DNA of 64,000 nucleotides from Streptomyces paradoxus (GTDB taxonomy: Bacteria > Actinomycetota > Actinomycetes > Streptomycetales > Streptomycetaceae). The position numbers and the translations under genes are program-made. The stretch covers positions 62,001-126,000 of the forward strand of contig NZ_JACHGV010000010.1 of the NCBI RefSeq assembly GCF_014202475.1, written 5' to 3'. Shown here one piece after another: positions 1 through 8,229 of this stretch (position 1 is its first letter; every line of letters starts with the position of its first letter). The notes under the pieces are model-generated. The model had not been told where the DNA came from. It was given only the letters and a program-made list of their open reading frames with translations, and searched no databases.

Positions 1-2
1 CC

Positions 3-581
3 GGCCGCACCCTGTCGACCGGACAGGCCTCCCTTTTCCAGTACGACGACGAGGGCCGCGAGGTGGAACGCATCCGCGTGCTGGCCTCCTACGGCGACCT
101 GGACACCCTGCCCGACGACGTCCGCACGACGGCCCGGCCCCCCGCGATCCCGCCCATGGAGCACTGCTTCGGCCCCGAGGACGGACCCGCCCCCGTGGAC
201 GGCAGCTCGGCGATCACCGAGCGCCTGATGCTCAAGCTCGACCCCTCCACCCTCGGGTGGGCCCTCGGGCAGCCCTCCGGCAAGGGCGAGATGCGGGCCT
301 GGTTCGGCCTGAAGGACGGGCGTGACCCCGACCCGCTCTCCCTGCTGCTCGCGGTGGACGCGCTGCCGCCCACCGCCTTCGAGATCGGGCTGAAGGGCTG
401 GGTCCCCACGGTCGAGCTGACCGTGCACGTGCGCTGCCGTCCGGCGCCGGGTCCGCTGCGGGTGGCGATCACCACGCGCAACCCCGCCGGCGGCTTCCTG
501 GAGGAGGACGCCGAGGTGTGGGACAGCGCGGACCGGCTGGTCGCGCAGTCCCGGCAGCTGGCACGGGTCCGGCTGGGCTGA
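3..581 (+). CDS. Thioesterase-like (hotdog-fold) protein, 5' end cut by window
   Basis: The reading frame is open from the first bases of the window and runs without interruption to TGA at 579-581, so the true start lies upstream; the GTG at 63 is internal. The visible 192 codons resemble the C-terminal hotdog half of TesB-like acyl-CoA thioesterases: a proline-rich linker, a W-F-G-L-K-D-G turn, a D-P-L-S-L-L-L-A-V-D-A-L-P-P helix, and a closing strand ending A-Q-S-R-Q-L-A. In that family this half packs against an N-terminal hotdog to form the acyl-CoA site. The substrate cannot be told. The family call is by pattern recognition only and the missing N-terminus limits it. Confidence 0.7.
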   Translation, partial: GRTLSTGQASLFQYDDEGREVERIRVLASYGDLDTLPDDVRTTARPPAIPPMEHCFGPEDGPAPVDGSSAITERLMLKLDPSTLGWALGQPSGKGEMRAWFGLKDGRDPDPLSLLLAVDALPPTAFEIGLKGWVPTVELTVHVRCRPAPGPLRVAITTRNPAGGFLEEDAEVWDSADRLVAQSRQLARVRLG

Positions 582-689
582 ACTTCGCCTCGCTGACAGG
601 CGGTTCGCAGGCCGGTCCCAAGGGAGGCCCACGCGGCGCTGGTTGAGTGCTCGCCTCGGGACTCCTTCGACTCCCTGGAGCTGTCTCTC

Positions 690-1070
690 ATGAAGCGTGT
701 GCGTCTCCTCCCCGCCGTGGCCCTGCTGGCGCTCTCGCCCCTGGCCCTGGTGGCCTGCGGCTCGGGCGGCTCCTCGTCGTCCTCGGACGGCGGCGGTGGC
801 TCAGGGCAGGGGCAGGCCTGCCAGGCACCGTCGGGGGCGGCTTCGGGCACTCCGGGCGGTGCCCCTTCCGGTGCGCCCTCGCGGGCCCCGTCGGGTGCTC
901 CCTCCGCCGGTGCGAAGCCGGCGGGTACGCCGTCCGCGGCTCCTTCGGGGATGCCCGGCGGCACGCCGGGAGGCGGGCGGGGCGGCCCTGGTGGTCCCGG
1001 CGGCGGTCAGGGCGGCGGCTGCGGCGGCCCGGGCGGCGACCGGGCCGGGGGCGGTCAGGCGCAGGGGTAG
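690..1070 (+). CDS. Low-complexity secreted lipoprotein
   Basis: 126 residues. A short basic N-terminus is followed by a hydrophobic stretch and a lipobox L-V-A-C with Cys at about residue 23, so export and lipid anchoring are predicted. The rest is compositionally extreme: a poly-Ser/Gly linker, about ten P-S-G-A / P-S-A-P-like units (residues 47-85), then a Gly-rich tail. A further Cys occurs near residue 43 and another in the Gly-rich tail. The ATG has GGAG nine bases upstream. No enzymatic domain is visible. It could be a cell-wall spacer protein. That it is a real gene rests on the good signal peptide and ribosome site. Confidence 0.6.
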   Translation: MKRVRLLPAVALLALSPLALVACGSGGSSSSSDGGGGSGQGQACQAPSGAASGTPGGAPSGAPSRAPSGAPSAGAKPAGTPSAAPSGMPGGTPGGGRGGPGGPGGGQGGGCGGPGGDRAGGGQAQG

Positions 1071-1134
1071 GTGCAGGGCAGGGGCGGTGCGTCCGGTGAA
1101 CGGGCGCGCCGCCCCTGCGCGTTGCATGAGGGGG

Positions 1135-1773
1135 TCAATCCAGCCAGTGCTGCCGGCCGAGGCCGATCAGCCGCATCTGGCGGGTCGCCAGCTGCGTGAC
1201 GTGCGAGGTCCGGTCGGCGCGCTCCTCCTCCGGCCCCTCCAGGGCCTCCAGGAACAGCGACGCCGTGCTCAGCATCTGGTCGACGTAGAGGTGCGCGAGC
1301 ATCAGCAGGTCGTCCTCGCTCCAGCCGCGCGACACCGGGTCCTTGGCCAGCTCGGCCCTGACCTCCTGGGCGAAACGGGCCAGTTGCTCGCGTATCGCCT
1401 CCCGGACCGGCTGGACTCCGCCATGTCGTTCACGGGCGATGAACCGGACATGGGCGGGGTACCCGTCGACGTGACGGGCGATCAGGTCGATGGCGCGCGC
1501 GACGCGTTCCTCGGGGTCACCCGTCGCGGACACCGTCGTCCGGATCATCGGGTGCAGGCTGCCCAGCGCTTCCTCGACCAGGGCCACCCCCAGATCCGCC
1601 GTGGAGCGGAAGTGGCGGTAGAAGGCGGTCGGGGCGACTCCGACGGCGCGGGTGACCTCGCGCAGTCCCAGGCTGCTCAGGCTCTGCTCCTCCAGCAGCG
1701 CCAGGGCCGCGTCCAGGAGTGCCTTCCGGGTCTTCTGCTTCTGGGCCTGCCGGATGCCGAGGGTGTGACTCAT
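1135..1773 (-). CDS. TetR family transcriptional regulator (FabR-like)
   Basis: 212 residues. The N-terminal helix-turn-helix (about residues 15-60) carries the TetR signature: T-R-K-A-L-L-D-A-A-L-A-L-L, then G-L-R-E-V-T-R-A-V-G-V-A and T-A-F-Y-R-H-F. The C-terminal ligand domain (A-R-H-V-D-G-Y-P-A-H-V-R-F-I-A-R-E-R) resembles FabR-type repressors of lipid genes, though the effector is unknown. It is divergent from two small membrane protein genes, with AACAACTGT repeats in the shared intergenic region that are likely its operators. Autoregulation and control of 1839-2362 are inferred. Confidence 0.88.
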   Translation of the reverse strand: MSHTLGIRQAQKQKTRKALLDAALALLEEQSLSSLGLREVTRAVGVAPTAFYRHFRSTADLGVALVEEALGSLHPMIRTTVSATGDPEERVARAIDLIARHVDGYPAHVRFIARERHGGVQPVREAIREQLARFAQEVRAELAKDPVSRGWSEDDLLMLAHLYVDQMLSTASLFLEALEGPEEERADRTSHVTQLATRQMRLIGLGRQHWLD

Positions 1774-1781
1774 ACCATGCA

Positions 1782-1853
1782 GTTAACAACTGTTCTCTGG
1801 AATTGGAAAGTCATGAGGAGCGCTAGACTGGGAAGTCAGTGAACAACTGTAAC
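1782..1853. promoter_or_regulatory. Candidate paired operator of the adjacent TetR regulator
   Basis: GTTAACAACTGTTCTC (from 1782) and GTGAACAACTGTAAC (1839-1853) share the core AACAACTGT in the same orientation 57 bases apart. Each contains the near-palindrome ACA-N2-TGT. They flank the space between the divergent TetR and small membrane protein genes, and the second copy covers the GTG start at 1839. Repression at both sites is inferred from position and repetition. Confidence 0.5.
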
Positions 1854-2054
1854 CACAACCGTTCACCGAAACCCTGGGGGCTGTTTCCCATGCTGTTCAT
1901 CGTCGCCGCGCTCCTGCTGCTGGGTGTCGTCCTGGGCACCGTGGCCCACGCGCCGCTCACCTTCTCCCTCGCCGCGGGCGCCGTCATCGCCGTCTGGCTC
2001 GGCATCTTCGCGGTCCGCGAGCGCGGCCGCCGGCGCCACACACAGGCCCACTGA
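1839..2054 (+). CDS. Small membrane protein, unknown function
   Basis: 71 residues if translated from GTG 1839. ATG 1890, with GGGGG nine bases upstream, is an equally good start and would give 54 residues. Two hydrophobic segments (about residues 17-35 and 40-58) are separated by a short loop, with a basic tail R-E-R-G-R-R-R. Two transmembrane helices with the tail probably inside are predicted. The GTG start sits inside a putative TetR operator, which favours control by the divergent regulator. No family was recognised. Confidence 0.6.
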   Translation: MNNCNHNRSPKPWGLFPMLFIVAALLLLGVVLGTVAHAPLTFSLAAGAVIAVWLGIFAVRERGRRRHTQAH

Positions 2055-2095
2055 CACCGTCCGCCACCTTCGAACCGACACGGGAGTCGATCATC

Positions 2096-2362
2096 ATGCA
2101 GCTCACCGCCCCGGCCTCGCGCCGCACCGGTATCCGTGACACCGACGGCATGGCCGTCGCGTCCTTCATCCTCGGCCTGCTCGGGCTGCTCGTGCTCAAC
2201 GTCTTCCTCGGCCCGATCGCCATCGTGCTGGCGAGTGTCGCCCTGTGGCGCGGCACCGAGCGTCGCGGCCGCGCATGGCTCGGCCTGGGGCTGGGCGTCG
2301 CCGACCTGCTGGTCCTCGCCGCCTTCATGGAGTTCGACAGCACCATCTCGTGGAGCTTCTGA
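2096..2362 (+). CDS. DUF4190-like small membrane protein
   Basis: 88 residues. After a short polar N-terminus comes the D-G-M-A-V-A-S-F-I-L-G-L-L-G motif typical of DUF4190 proteins, a first membrane helix (about residues 19-46), R-G-T-E-R-R-G-R-A as the cytoplasmic loop, then a second helix (about 58-78). Function is unknown in the family. It lies 41 bases after the preceding small membrane gene and is probably cotranscribed with it under the divergent TetR regulator. Confidence 0.72.
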   Translation: MQLTAPASRRTGIRDTDGMAVASFILGLLGLLVLNVFLGPIAIVLASVALWRGTERRGRAWLGLGLGVADLLVLAAFMEFDSTISWSF

Positions 2363-2502
2363 GCCGCCGTCGGACAACCGTCCGCCGCTACGCCGCGGCC
2401 GGGCCCGGGGACGACGGGCCGTCGCAGCGCCGTACGGCGGTTCACGTTCGGCCAGCCTTGCTCCGAGGCCGGTCGAAAGGGAGCCGTAGAATCGGGCTCA
2501 CC

Positions 2503-3672
2503 ATGGCTTACCTCGACCACGCCGCGACCACCCCGATGCTCCCGGAGGCGGCAGAGGCGCTCACCGCGCAGCTGGGTGCCACCGGCAACGCGTCCTCCCT
2601 CCACGCATCCGGCAGGCAGGCCCGCCGCACCGTCGAGGAGGCCCGCGAGACCCTCGCCGAAGCCCTCGGCGCCCGCCCCAGCGAGGTCGTCATCACCTCG
2701 GGCGGCACAGAGGCCGACAACCTCGCCGTCAAGGGCCTTTACTGGTCACGCCGTGACGCCGACCCGGCCCGCACCCGCGTCCTCGCCAGCCCCGTCGAGC
2801 ACCACGCGGTCCTCGACGCCGTGCACTGGCTCGGCGAACACGAGGGCGCCACCATCGAGTACCTGCCGGTCGACTCCCACGGCCGCGTCCACCCGGACGC
2901 CCTGCGCGAGGCGATCGCCCGCAACCCCGGCGACGTGGCCCTCGCCACCGTCATGTGGGCGAACAACGAGATCGGGACGATCCTGCCCGTTCGTGAACTC
3001 GCCGACGTGGCAGCCGAGTTCGGTGTGCCGCTGCACTCGGACGCCGTCCAGGCCTTCGGCCAGATCCCGGTGGACTTCGCCGCCTCGGGCCTCGCCGCGA
3101 TGACGGTCTCGGGCCACAAGATCGGCGGTCCCTACGGCATCGGCGCGCTGATCCTCGGCCGTGAGCACACCCCCGTACCCGTCCTGCACGGCGGCGGTCA
3201 GGAACGCCATGTGCGCTCCGGGACCCTCGACGTCCCGGCCATCGCCTCCTTCGCCGTCGCGGGGCGGCTGGCCGCCGAGCAGCGCGAGTGGTTCGCCCGC
3301 GAGATCGGCGCCCTGCGCGACTCCCTCGTCAGCGCCGTCCGTTCCGCCGTGCCCGACGCGATCCTCGGCGGCGACCCGGATCCGCAGGGCCGCCTCCCGG
3401 CCAACGCGCACTTCACCTTCCCCGGCTGTGAGGGCGACTCCCTGCTGCTCCTCCTCGACGCCCAGGGCATCGAGTGCTCCACCGGCTCCGCCTGCACCGC
3501 CGGCGTCGCCCAGCCCAGCCACGTCCTCCTGGCCACCGGCACCGACCCCGACCTGGCCCGCGGCACCCTGCGCTTCTCCCTCGGCCACACCTCCACCGAG
3601 GCCGACGTCGAGGCGCTGGCCAAGGCCATCGGCCCGGCGGTCGAACGGGCCCGGGCGGCGGGACTGACCTAG
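2503..3672 (+). CDS. Cysteine desulfurase (NifS/IscS family)
   Basis: 389 residues. PLP enzyme that releases sulfur from L-cysteine as a persulfide. The start M-A-Y-L-D-H-A-A-T-T-P is the canonical N-terminus of the family, so ATG 2503 is chosen although the frame is open further upstream. Visible motifs are T-S-G-G-T-E-A-D-N (PLP phosphate contact), H-S-D-A-V-Q-A-F-G, S-G-H-K-I-G-G-P-Y-G (Schiff-base Lys, about residue 206) and the active-site loop C-S-T-G-S-A-C (about 326). A -10-like TAGAAT lies ten bases before the start. The nearby mnmA gene (separated by an opposing amidase gene) suggests it feeds sulfur to tRNA thiolation. Confidence 0.95.
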   Translation: MAYLDHAATTPMLPEAAEALTAQLGATGNASSLHASGRQARRTVEEARETLAEALGARPSEVVITSGGTEADNLAVKGLYWSRRDADPARTRVLASPVEHHAVLDAVHWLGEHEGATIEYLPVDSHGRVHPDALREAIARNPGDVALATVMWANNEIGTILPVRELADVAAEFGVPLHSDAVQAFGQIPVDFAASGLAAMTVSGHKIGGPYGIGALILGREHTPVPVLHGGGQERHVRSGTLDVPAIASFAVAGRLAAEQREWFAREIGALRDSLVSAVRSAVPDAILGGDPDPQGRLPANAHFTFPGCEGDSLLLLLDAQGIECSTGSACTAGVAQPSHVLLATGTDPDLARGTLRFSLGHTSTEADVEALAKAIGPAVERARAAGLT

Positions 3673-3698
3673 GGCCCGGTGCCGACGAGCCCCGGAGC

Positions 3699-4364
3699 TC
3701 AGGCCGGTGTCGTACGCGCCCGGCGTACCAGGCGCATGTACTTGTCCCAGTCCCAGTGCCGCCCGGGGTCCGTGTGGTCCGTGCCCGGGACCTCCACGTG
3801 GCCGATGATGTGCTCGCGGTCGACGGGTATGTCGTAGCGGGCGCAGATCCGGGCCGTGAGACGGGCCGAGGCCTCGTACATCTCGTCCGTGAGGTCCTGC
3901 GGGCGGTCCACGAAGCCCTCGTGCTCGATGCCGACACTGCGTTCGTTGTAGTCGCGGTTGCCCGCGTGGTAGGCCACGTCCAGCTCGCGGATCATCTGCG
4001 TGACGCGCCCGTCCTGGCGGACGATGTAGTGCGTGGCGGCCTTGTGCCCCGGGTCCCGGAAGGCTTTCACCGCGCTGTCGTGGCTGCCCTGCGTGACATG
4101 GATGATCACCATGTCTATGCCGAAGTCGTCGGGGCGGTCCGCGCGGCGCCAGTTCGCGTCCGACGCCGCCACCCAGCGCGCGCCCGTGTAGTCGACCGCA
4201 CCCTCCTCGCGCGGCTTCTCGACGCCCGGAGTGCGCCACCACAGCCGCGCCAGCTCGTCCCGGGCCAGCACGGCGGAGCCCGCCGCGGCCACCGTGCCAC
4301 CGATCAGCAGCGCGCGGCGGCCGACCTTCCGGTCGCCGTCCTTCGAAGCCTTCCGCTGTCCCAT
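3699..4364 (-). CDS. Secreted N-acetylmuramoyl-L-alanine amidase (Amidase_2)
   Basis: 221 residues. The N-terminus K-V-G-R-R-A-L-L-I-G-G followed by a hydrophobic Ala-rich stretch resembles a Tat signal peptide. The catalytic domain (about 75-215) has the Amidase_2/PGRP zinc-site pattern: first His in V-I-I-H-V-T-Q-G, a Y-H-A-G-N substrate segment, S-V-G-I-E-H-E-G, I-I-G-H-V-E, and the third ligand region T-D-H-T-D-P-G-R. It should cleave the amide between MurNAc and L-Ala in peptidoglycan outside the membrane. It converges on the cysteine desulfurase gene and is divergent from mnmA. Confidence 0.9.
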   Translation of the reverse strand: MGQRKASKDGDRKVGRRALLIGGTVAAAGSAVLARDELARLWWRTPGVEKPREEGAVDYTGARWVAASDANWRRADRPDDFGIDMVIIHVTQGSHDSAVKAFRDPGHKAATHYIVRQDGRVTQMIRELDVAYHAGNRDYNERSVGIEHEGFVDRPQDLTDEMYEASARLTARICARYDIPVDREHIIGHVEVPGTDHTDPGRHWDWDKYMRLVRRARTTPA

Positions 4365-4423
4365 GTGATCGTCAACGGATACCCGGCGGTCCTGGTTCCC
4401 GCGCCCCGTACCCTGGAAGGGTT

Positions 4424-5554
4424 ATGACTGAGACCCCGCAGCGCCCCCGCCCCCTCCGCGTCCTGGCCGCCATGTCCGGCGGCGTCGACTCCGCCGTCGC
4501 CGCCGCCCGCGCGGCCGAAGCGGGCCACGACGTGACCGGCGTCCACCTCGCGCTCTCCGCCAACCCCCAATCCTTCAGGACCGGCGCGCGGGGCTGCTGC
4601 ACCATCGAGGACTCACGCGACGCCCGCCGCGCCGCGGACGTCATCGGCATCCCGTTCTACGTGTGGGACCTCGCCGACCGCTTCCGCGAGGACGTCGTCG
4701 AGGACTTCGTCGCCGAGTACGAGGCCGGCCGCACCCCCAACCCCTGCCTGCGCTGCAACGAGAAGATCAAGTTCGCCGCCCTGCTCGACAAGGCGCTCGC
4801 GCTGGGCTTCGACGCGGTCTGCACCGGCCACTACGCCCAGGTGATCGTGCGCGAGGACGGCACCCGCGAGCTGCACCGCGCCTCCGACATGGCCAAGGAC
4901 CAGTCGTACGTCCTCGGCGTGCTGGACGACCGGCAGCTCGCCCACGCCCTGTTCCCGCTCGGCGACACCGTCACCACCAAGGACGAGATCCGCGCCGAGG
5001 CCGAGCGCAGGGGCCTGGCCGTGGCCAAGAAGCCCGACTCGCACGACATCTGCTTCATCGCCGACGGCGACACCCAGGGCTTCCTGGCGAACCGGCTCGG
5101 CAGGTCCGAGGGCGACATCGTCGACGAGTCCGGCGCCAAGCTCGGCACGCACGAGGGCGCGTACGGCTTCACCATCGGCCAGCGCAAGGGCCTGCGCATC
5201 GGCACCCCGGCCCCCGACGGCAAGCCGCGCTACGTCCTCGACATCTCGCCCGTGGACAACACGGTGACCGTCGGCCCGGCGTCCGCCCTGGACGTCAGCG
5301 CCCTCACGGCCGTCAAGCCCCGCTGGTGCGGCGCCGCCCCCACCGGCCCCGGCACCTACACGGCCCAGCTGCGCGCCCACGGCGGCGAGACCGAGGTGAC
5401 CGCCGAGATCGTCGACGGCTCCCTGGAGGTCACCTTCGCCGAGCCCGTCCGCGGCGTCGCCCCCGGCCAGGCGATCGTGCTGTACGACGGCACGCGCGTG
5501 GTGGGCTCGGCGACGATCGCTGCGACGACCCGGGCGACGGCGGGCGTGGCCTGA
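4424..5554 (+). CDS. mnmA: tRNA-specific 2-thiouridylase MnmA
   Basis: 376 residues. Adenylates U34 of tRNA-Lys, -Glu and -Gln and inserts sulfur to give 2-thiouridine. The PP-loop A-M-S-G-G-V-D-S (about residues 14-21) binds ATP. The first catalytic Cys is in N-P-C-L-R-C-N-E-K-I-K-F and the second in H-D-I-C-F-I-A-D-G-D. G-Q-R-K-G-L marks the central domain and a C-terminal beta-barrel follows. Length matches the family. The start has GGAAGGG just upstream and a TACCCT -10-like hexamer nine bases before ATG, suggesting a very short leader. Confidence 0.96.
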   Translation: MTETPQRPRPLRVLAAMSGGVDSAVAAARAAEAGHDVTGVHLALSANPQSFRTGARGCCTIEDSRDARRAADVIGIPFYVWDLADRFREDVVEDFVAEYEAGRTPNPCLRCNEKIKFAALLDKALALGFDAVCTGHYAQVIVREDGTRELHRASDMAKDQSYVLGVLDDRQLAHALFPLGDTVTTKDEIRAEAERRGLAVAKKPDSHDICFIADGDTQGFLANRLGRSEGDIVDESGAKLGTHEGAYGFTIGQRKGLRIGTPAPDGKPRYVLDISPVDNTVTVGPASALDVSALTAVKPRWCGAAPTGPGTYTAQLRAHGGETEVTAEIVDGSLEVTFAEPVRGVAPGQAIVLYDGTRVVGSATIAATTRATAGVA

Positions 5555-5611
5555 TCCCGCCGGGGGACCAGGGGGCGGGCTCCACGCGCGTGTGCCTCCG
5601 CGCCGCCCGCC

Positions 5612-6400
5612 TCAGTCCCGGCTGAAGAACTCCGTCAGCACCGGCGCCAGCACGTTCGGCTCGACCATGTGCGTCTGCCCCTGGAGCGTGCGGTACGTGC
5701 CCTCAGGGACCGAGTCAGCGATCGCCCGGGCCGCCTCGCGCAGCCAGGAGGGGCTCGCGTCGCCCGCGACCGCCAGGACCGGGACGCCGACCGAGCCCAG
5801 CCGGGAGCGCGGAACCCGGCCGTCGCGCATCACGGCGTCGTCGTAGGCGAGACTCGCGGCCATCGTCTCCATGCCGGCCCACATGGGGGACTGGCGGGCG
5901 CCCTGGATCACCCCCTCGGCCAGACCGGTCAGCCGCAGGAACAGCTCGACCGCGTCCCCGCGCCGCCCCTCGCCGAGCGCCTCCGTCAACCGCTCCGTGT
6001 ACTCCGCACGCTCCTTGGCGCCCTCCTCGGACATCGCGAACGGCGTCTCGTACACCGCCACGCGCCGTACCGGCAGCCCGCTCGCCGCCGCCTCCAGCGC
6101 CAGCGCCCCGCCCGAGGAGATGCCGTACAGGAGCGCCTCGCCGCCCACCGCCTCGATCACCGCGGCCAGGTCCTCCACCTCACGCTCCACGGCGTACGGC
6201 GCGGTGTCCCCGCTGGCGCCGCGGCCCCGGCGGTCGTACACCACGGCCTGGAAACGCTCCGAGAGCGACACGGCCAGCGGCGCCAGGGTGCCGCCCGTCG
6301 ACATCGCGCCGCTCACCAGGACCACCGCGGGGCCGCGTCCGGTGCTCTCGTAGGCGATGCGCGTGCCGTCCCGCGAAAGAGTCTTCTTGTCCATGCTCAT
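5612..6400 (-). CDS. Alpha/beta hydrolase
   Basis: 262 residues. Strands and loops of an alpha/beta-hydrolase fold: V-V-L-V-S-G-A-M-S near the oxyanion position, Y-D-R-R-G-R-G-A-S-G, nucleophile elbow Y-G-I-S-S-G-G-A (Ser about residue 97), V-L-A-V-A-G-D before the lid return, and the C-terminal catalytic His in Q-T-H-M-V. The acid is probably the Asp of A-G-D-A-S-P. The substrate is unknown. It may be translated from either of two in-frame ATG codons six bases apart. It converges on mnmA. Confidence 0.88.
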   Translation of the reverse strand: MSMDKKTLSRDGTRIAYESTGRGPAVVLVSGAMSTGGTLAPLAVSLSERFQAVVYDRRGRGASGDTAPYAVEREVEDLAAVIEAVGGEALLYGISSGGALALEAAASGLPVRRVAVYETPFAMSEEGAKERAEYTERLTEALGEGRRGDAVELFLRLTGLAEGVIQGARQSPMWAGMETMAASLAYDDAVMRDGRVPRSRLGSVGVPVLAVAGDASPSWLREAARAIADSVPEGTYRTLQGQTHMVEPNVLAPVLTEFFSRD

Positions 6401-6455
6401 GCAGACTGCCGCACGGGGCGGTGTTCATCGATGAGGCGGGCGGCGCGTCAGCCGA

Positions 6456-6779
6456 TCAGAACACTTCCACCTCGTAGAAGCACAGGTGGTCCCTGATCTC
6501 CGCCACGTCCGGCTTGGGGTCCGGATACGCCCAGACGAGGTCCGCCGCGTCCGGCAGCGACCAGTAGGAGGCGGTGCCCTTGAACGGGCAGTACGTCTGC
6601 GCGTCGGACGGCGTCAGCAGGTCCAGCCGCACGTCCTCACGCGGGATGTAGTACCGCTCGGGACAGCCCGTCTCGCGCAGCACGAGCGACCGCCCGCTCT
6701 CCGCCAGCACCTGCCCGCCGTGCACCACGCGCACGCGCCGGTCGCTGCGCTCGATGGTGATGCGATGCCCTGTCGTCAC
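6456..6779 (-). CDS. DUF427 family protein
   Basis: 107 residues. The start is GTG at 6779, with GAGGGG upstream on the minus strand, rather than an earlier frame start inside the divergent methyltransferase gene. It carries the DUF427 pattern: R-V-R-V-V-H-G-G-Q-V-L-A-E-S, E-R-Y-Y-I-P-R-E-D-V, T-Y-C-P-F-K-G-T-A-S-Y-W, A-W-A-Y-P-like and C-F-Y-E-V-E-V. The family is a small beta-rich fold of unknown biochemical role, common in actinobacteria. It is divergent from the methyltransferase at 6861. Confidence 0.85.
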   Translation of the reverse strand: MTTGHRITIERSDRRVRVVHGGQVLAESGRSLVLRETGCPERYYIPREDVRLDLLTPSDAQTYCPFKGTASYWSLPDAADLVWAYPDPKPDVAEIRDHLCFYEVEVF

Positions 6780-6860
6780 GATCGCCCCTCCTTGGGTAGC
6801 CGACTCCTCCCGTACAGCGCAGGCTGAAGCGGAGTTCTTCCCCCGCCGCAGGAGGCCCCC

Positions 6861-7667
6861 ATGCGCGCCAAGGAACCGGCTGCCGGAAACCGCTCCCGCC
6901 TGCTCCACCAGGTCCGGTACGCCCTGCGCCACCCGGAGCGCGTGCCCGCGCACGCCCGGCGTGCGGTGCGCGACGCATGGCTGCGGCTGCGCCACCCCGA
7001 CCACATCGCGTACTACCGGGCCGTGATGGCCTCGGACGCGGCCCGCAGCGCCGAGGCGGCGGTGGGGCACAACCCCTCGCGCGAGCAGTGGGCGCGGATC
7101 GGCCGCATGCAGTTCGACTACCTGGTGGGCCACGGCCTGCGGCCGCACCACCGGATGCTGGAGATCGGCTGCGGCAACCTGCGCGCCGGACGGCTGTTCA
7201 TCGGCCACCTCGACACCGGGCACTACTACGGCATCGACATCTCGCCGCACATCCTGCTCGCCGCCCAGGACACCCTGGTGGCCGAGAAGCTCCAGACCAA
7301 ACTGCCCTACCTGGCGCTCGCGGGCGACCTCACCTTCGCCTTCCTGCCGGACGCGCACTTCGACGTCGTGCACGCGCACAGCGTCTTCTCGCACTCACCG
7401 CTGCACGTCATCGAGGAGTGCTTCGCGAACGTCGGCCGGATCCTCGCGCCCGGCGGGTTCTTCGACTTCACCTTCGACCGCACCGAGGGCGAGGAGCACC
7501 AGGTCCTGCACGAGGACTTCTACTACCGGACGCGGACCCTCACCGACCTCGCCGCGAAGCACGGCCTGGACGCCCGGTTCATGGACGACTGGGAGCGCCT
7601 GCCGCACCGGCAGTCCAAAATACGGCTCACCGCCGCGGCGGACCGGGCCCGTACGGTGGGTTCATGA
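6861..7667 (+). CDS. SAM-dependent class I methyltransferase
   Basis: 268 residues. A basic, helical N-terminal region of about 90 residues precedes a Rossmann methyltransferase domain. Motif I is M-L-E-I-G-C-G-N-L-R (about residue 95), G-I-D-I-S gives the acidic ribose-binding strand end, F-D-V-V-H-A-H is motif IV, and G-R-I-L-A-P-G-G-F-F-D-F is the post-IV strand. The substrate cannot be inferred. Its TGA overlaps the ATG of the next gene by four bases, so the two are translationally coupled. Confidence 0.88.
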   Translation: MRAKEPAAGNRSRLLHQVRYALRHPERVPAHARRAVRDAWLRLRHPDHIAYYRAVMASDAARSAEAAVGHNPSREQWARIGRMQFDYLVGHGLRPHHRMLEIGCGNLRAGRLFIGHLDTGHYYGIDISPHILLAAQDTLVAEKLQTKLPYLALAGDLTFAFLPDAHFDVVHAHSVFSHSPLHVIEECFANVGRILAPGGFFDFTFDRTEGEEHQVLHEDFYYRTRTLTDLAAKHGLDARFMDDWERLPHRQSKIRLTAAADRARTVGS

Positions 7668-8203
7668 ACATCTGTGTCTTCCTGTCCGCCGCCGACCTCG
7701 ACGAGCGCTACACCCGCCCCGCGCGGGAGTTCGCCAAGCTGCTGGGCAAGGGCGGTCACACGCTCGTGTGGGGCGGCTCCGACGTCGGCCTCATGAAGGT
7801 GGTCGCCGACGGGGTGCAGGAGGCGGGCGGCCGGCTGGCCGGCGTCTCCGTGCAGTTCCTCGCGTCCAAGGCCCGCCCGGGCGTCGACGAGATGGTCGTC
7901 GCGAAGGACCTCGCCGAGCGCAAGAAGCTGCTCCTGGAGAGGGCCGACGCCGTGGTGATCATGGTCGGCGGCACGGGCACCCTCGACGAGGCCACCGAGA
8001 TCCTGGAACTGAAGAAGCACGGGCACACCGACAAGCCGGTGGTCCTGCTGAACACCGCGGGCTTCTACGACGGGCTGAAGGAGCAGTTCCGCCGCATGGA
8101 CGCCGAGGGCTTCCTGCCCCGGCCGCTCACCGACCTGGTGTTCTTCGCGGAGGAGCCGGTGGGGGCGCTGGCGTACCTGGAGGAGAGCCGGGGCATCGGG
8201 TGA
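7664..8203 (+). CDS. LOG family protein (TIGR00730-like)
   Basis: 179 residues starting M-N-I-C-V-F-L-S. The family fold is a Rossmann-like phosphoribohydrolase; members such as LOG release free cytokinin bases from riboside 5'-monophosphates, while many bacterial members have unknown nucleotide substrates. Visible are the glycine-rich V-W-G-G-S-D-V-G-L-M-K, M-V-V-A-K-D-L-A-E-R-K, and the signature V-G-G-T-G-T-L-D-E-A-T-E (canonical P-G-G-x-G-T-x-x-E with V for P). TACGGT ends six bases before the ATG, so a leaderless transcript is possible as well as coupling to the upstream methyltransferase. Confidence 0.88.
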   Translation: MNICVFLSAADLDERYTRPAREFAKLLGKGGHTLVWGGSDVGLMKVVADGVQEAGGRLAGVSVQFLASKARPGVDEMVVAKDLAERKKLLLERADAVVIMVGGTGTLDEATEILELKKHGHTDKPVVLLNTAGFYDGLKEQFRRMDAEGFLPRPLTDLVFFAEEPVGALAYLEESRGIG

Positions 8204-8229
8204 CCGGCTCTGATGCGAGCATGGCGGGC

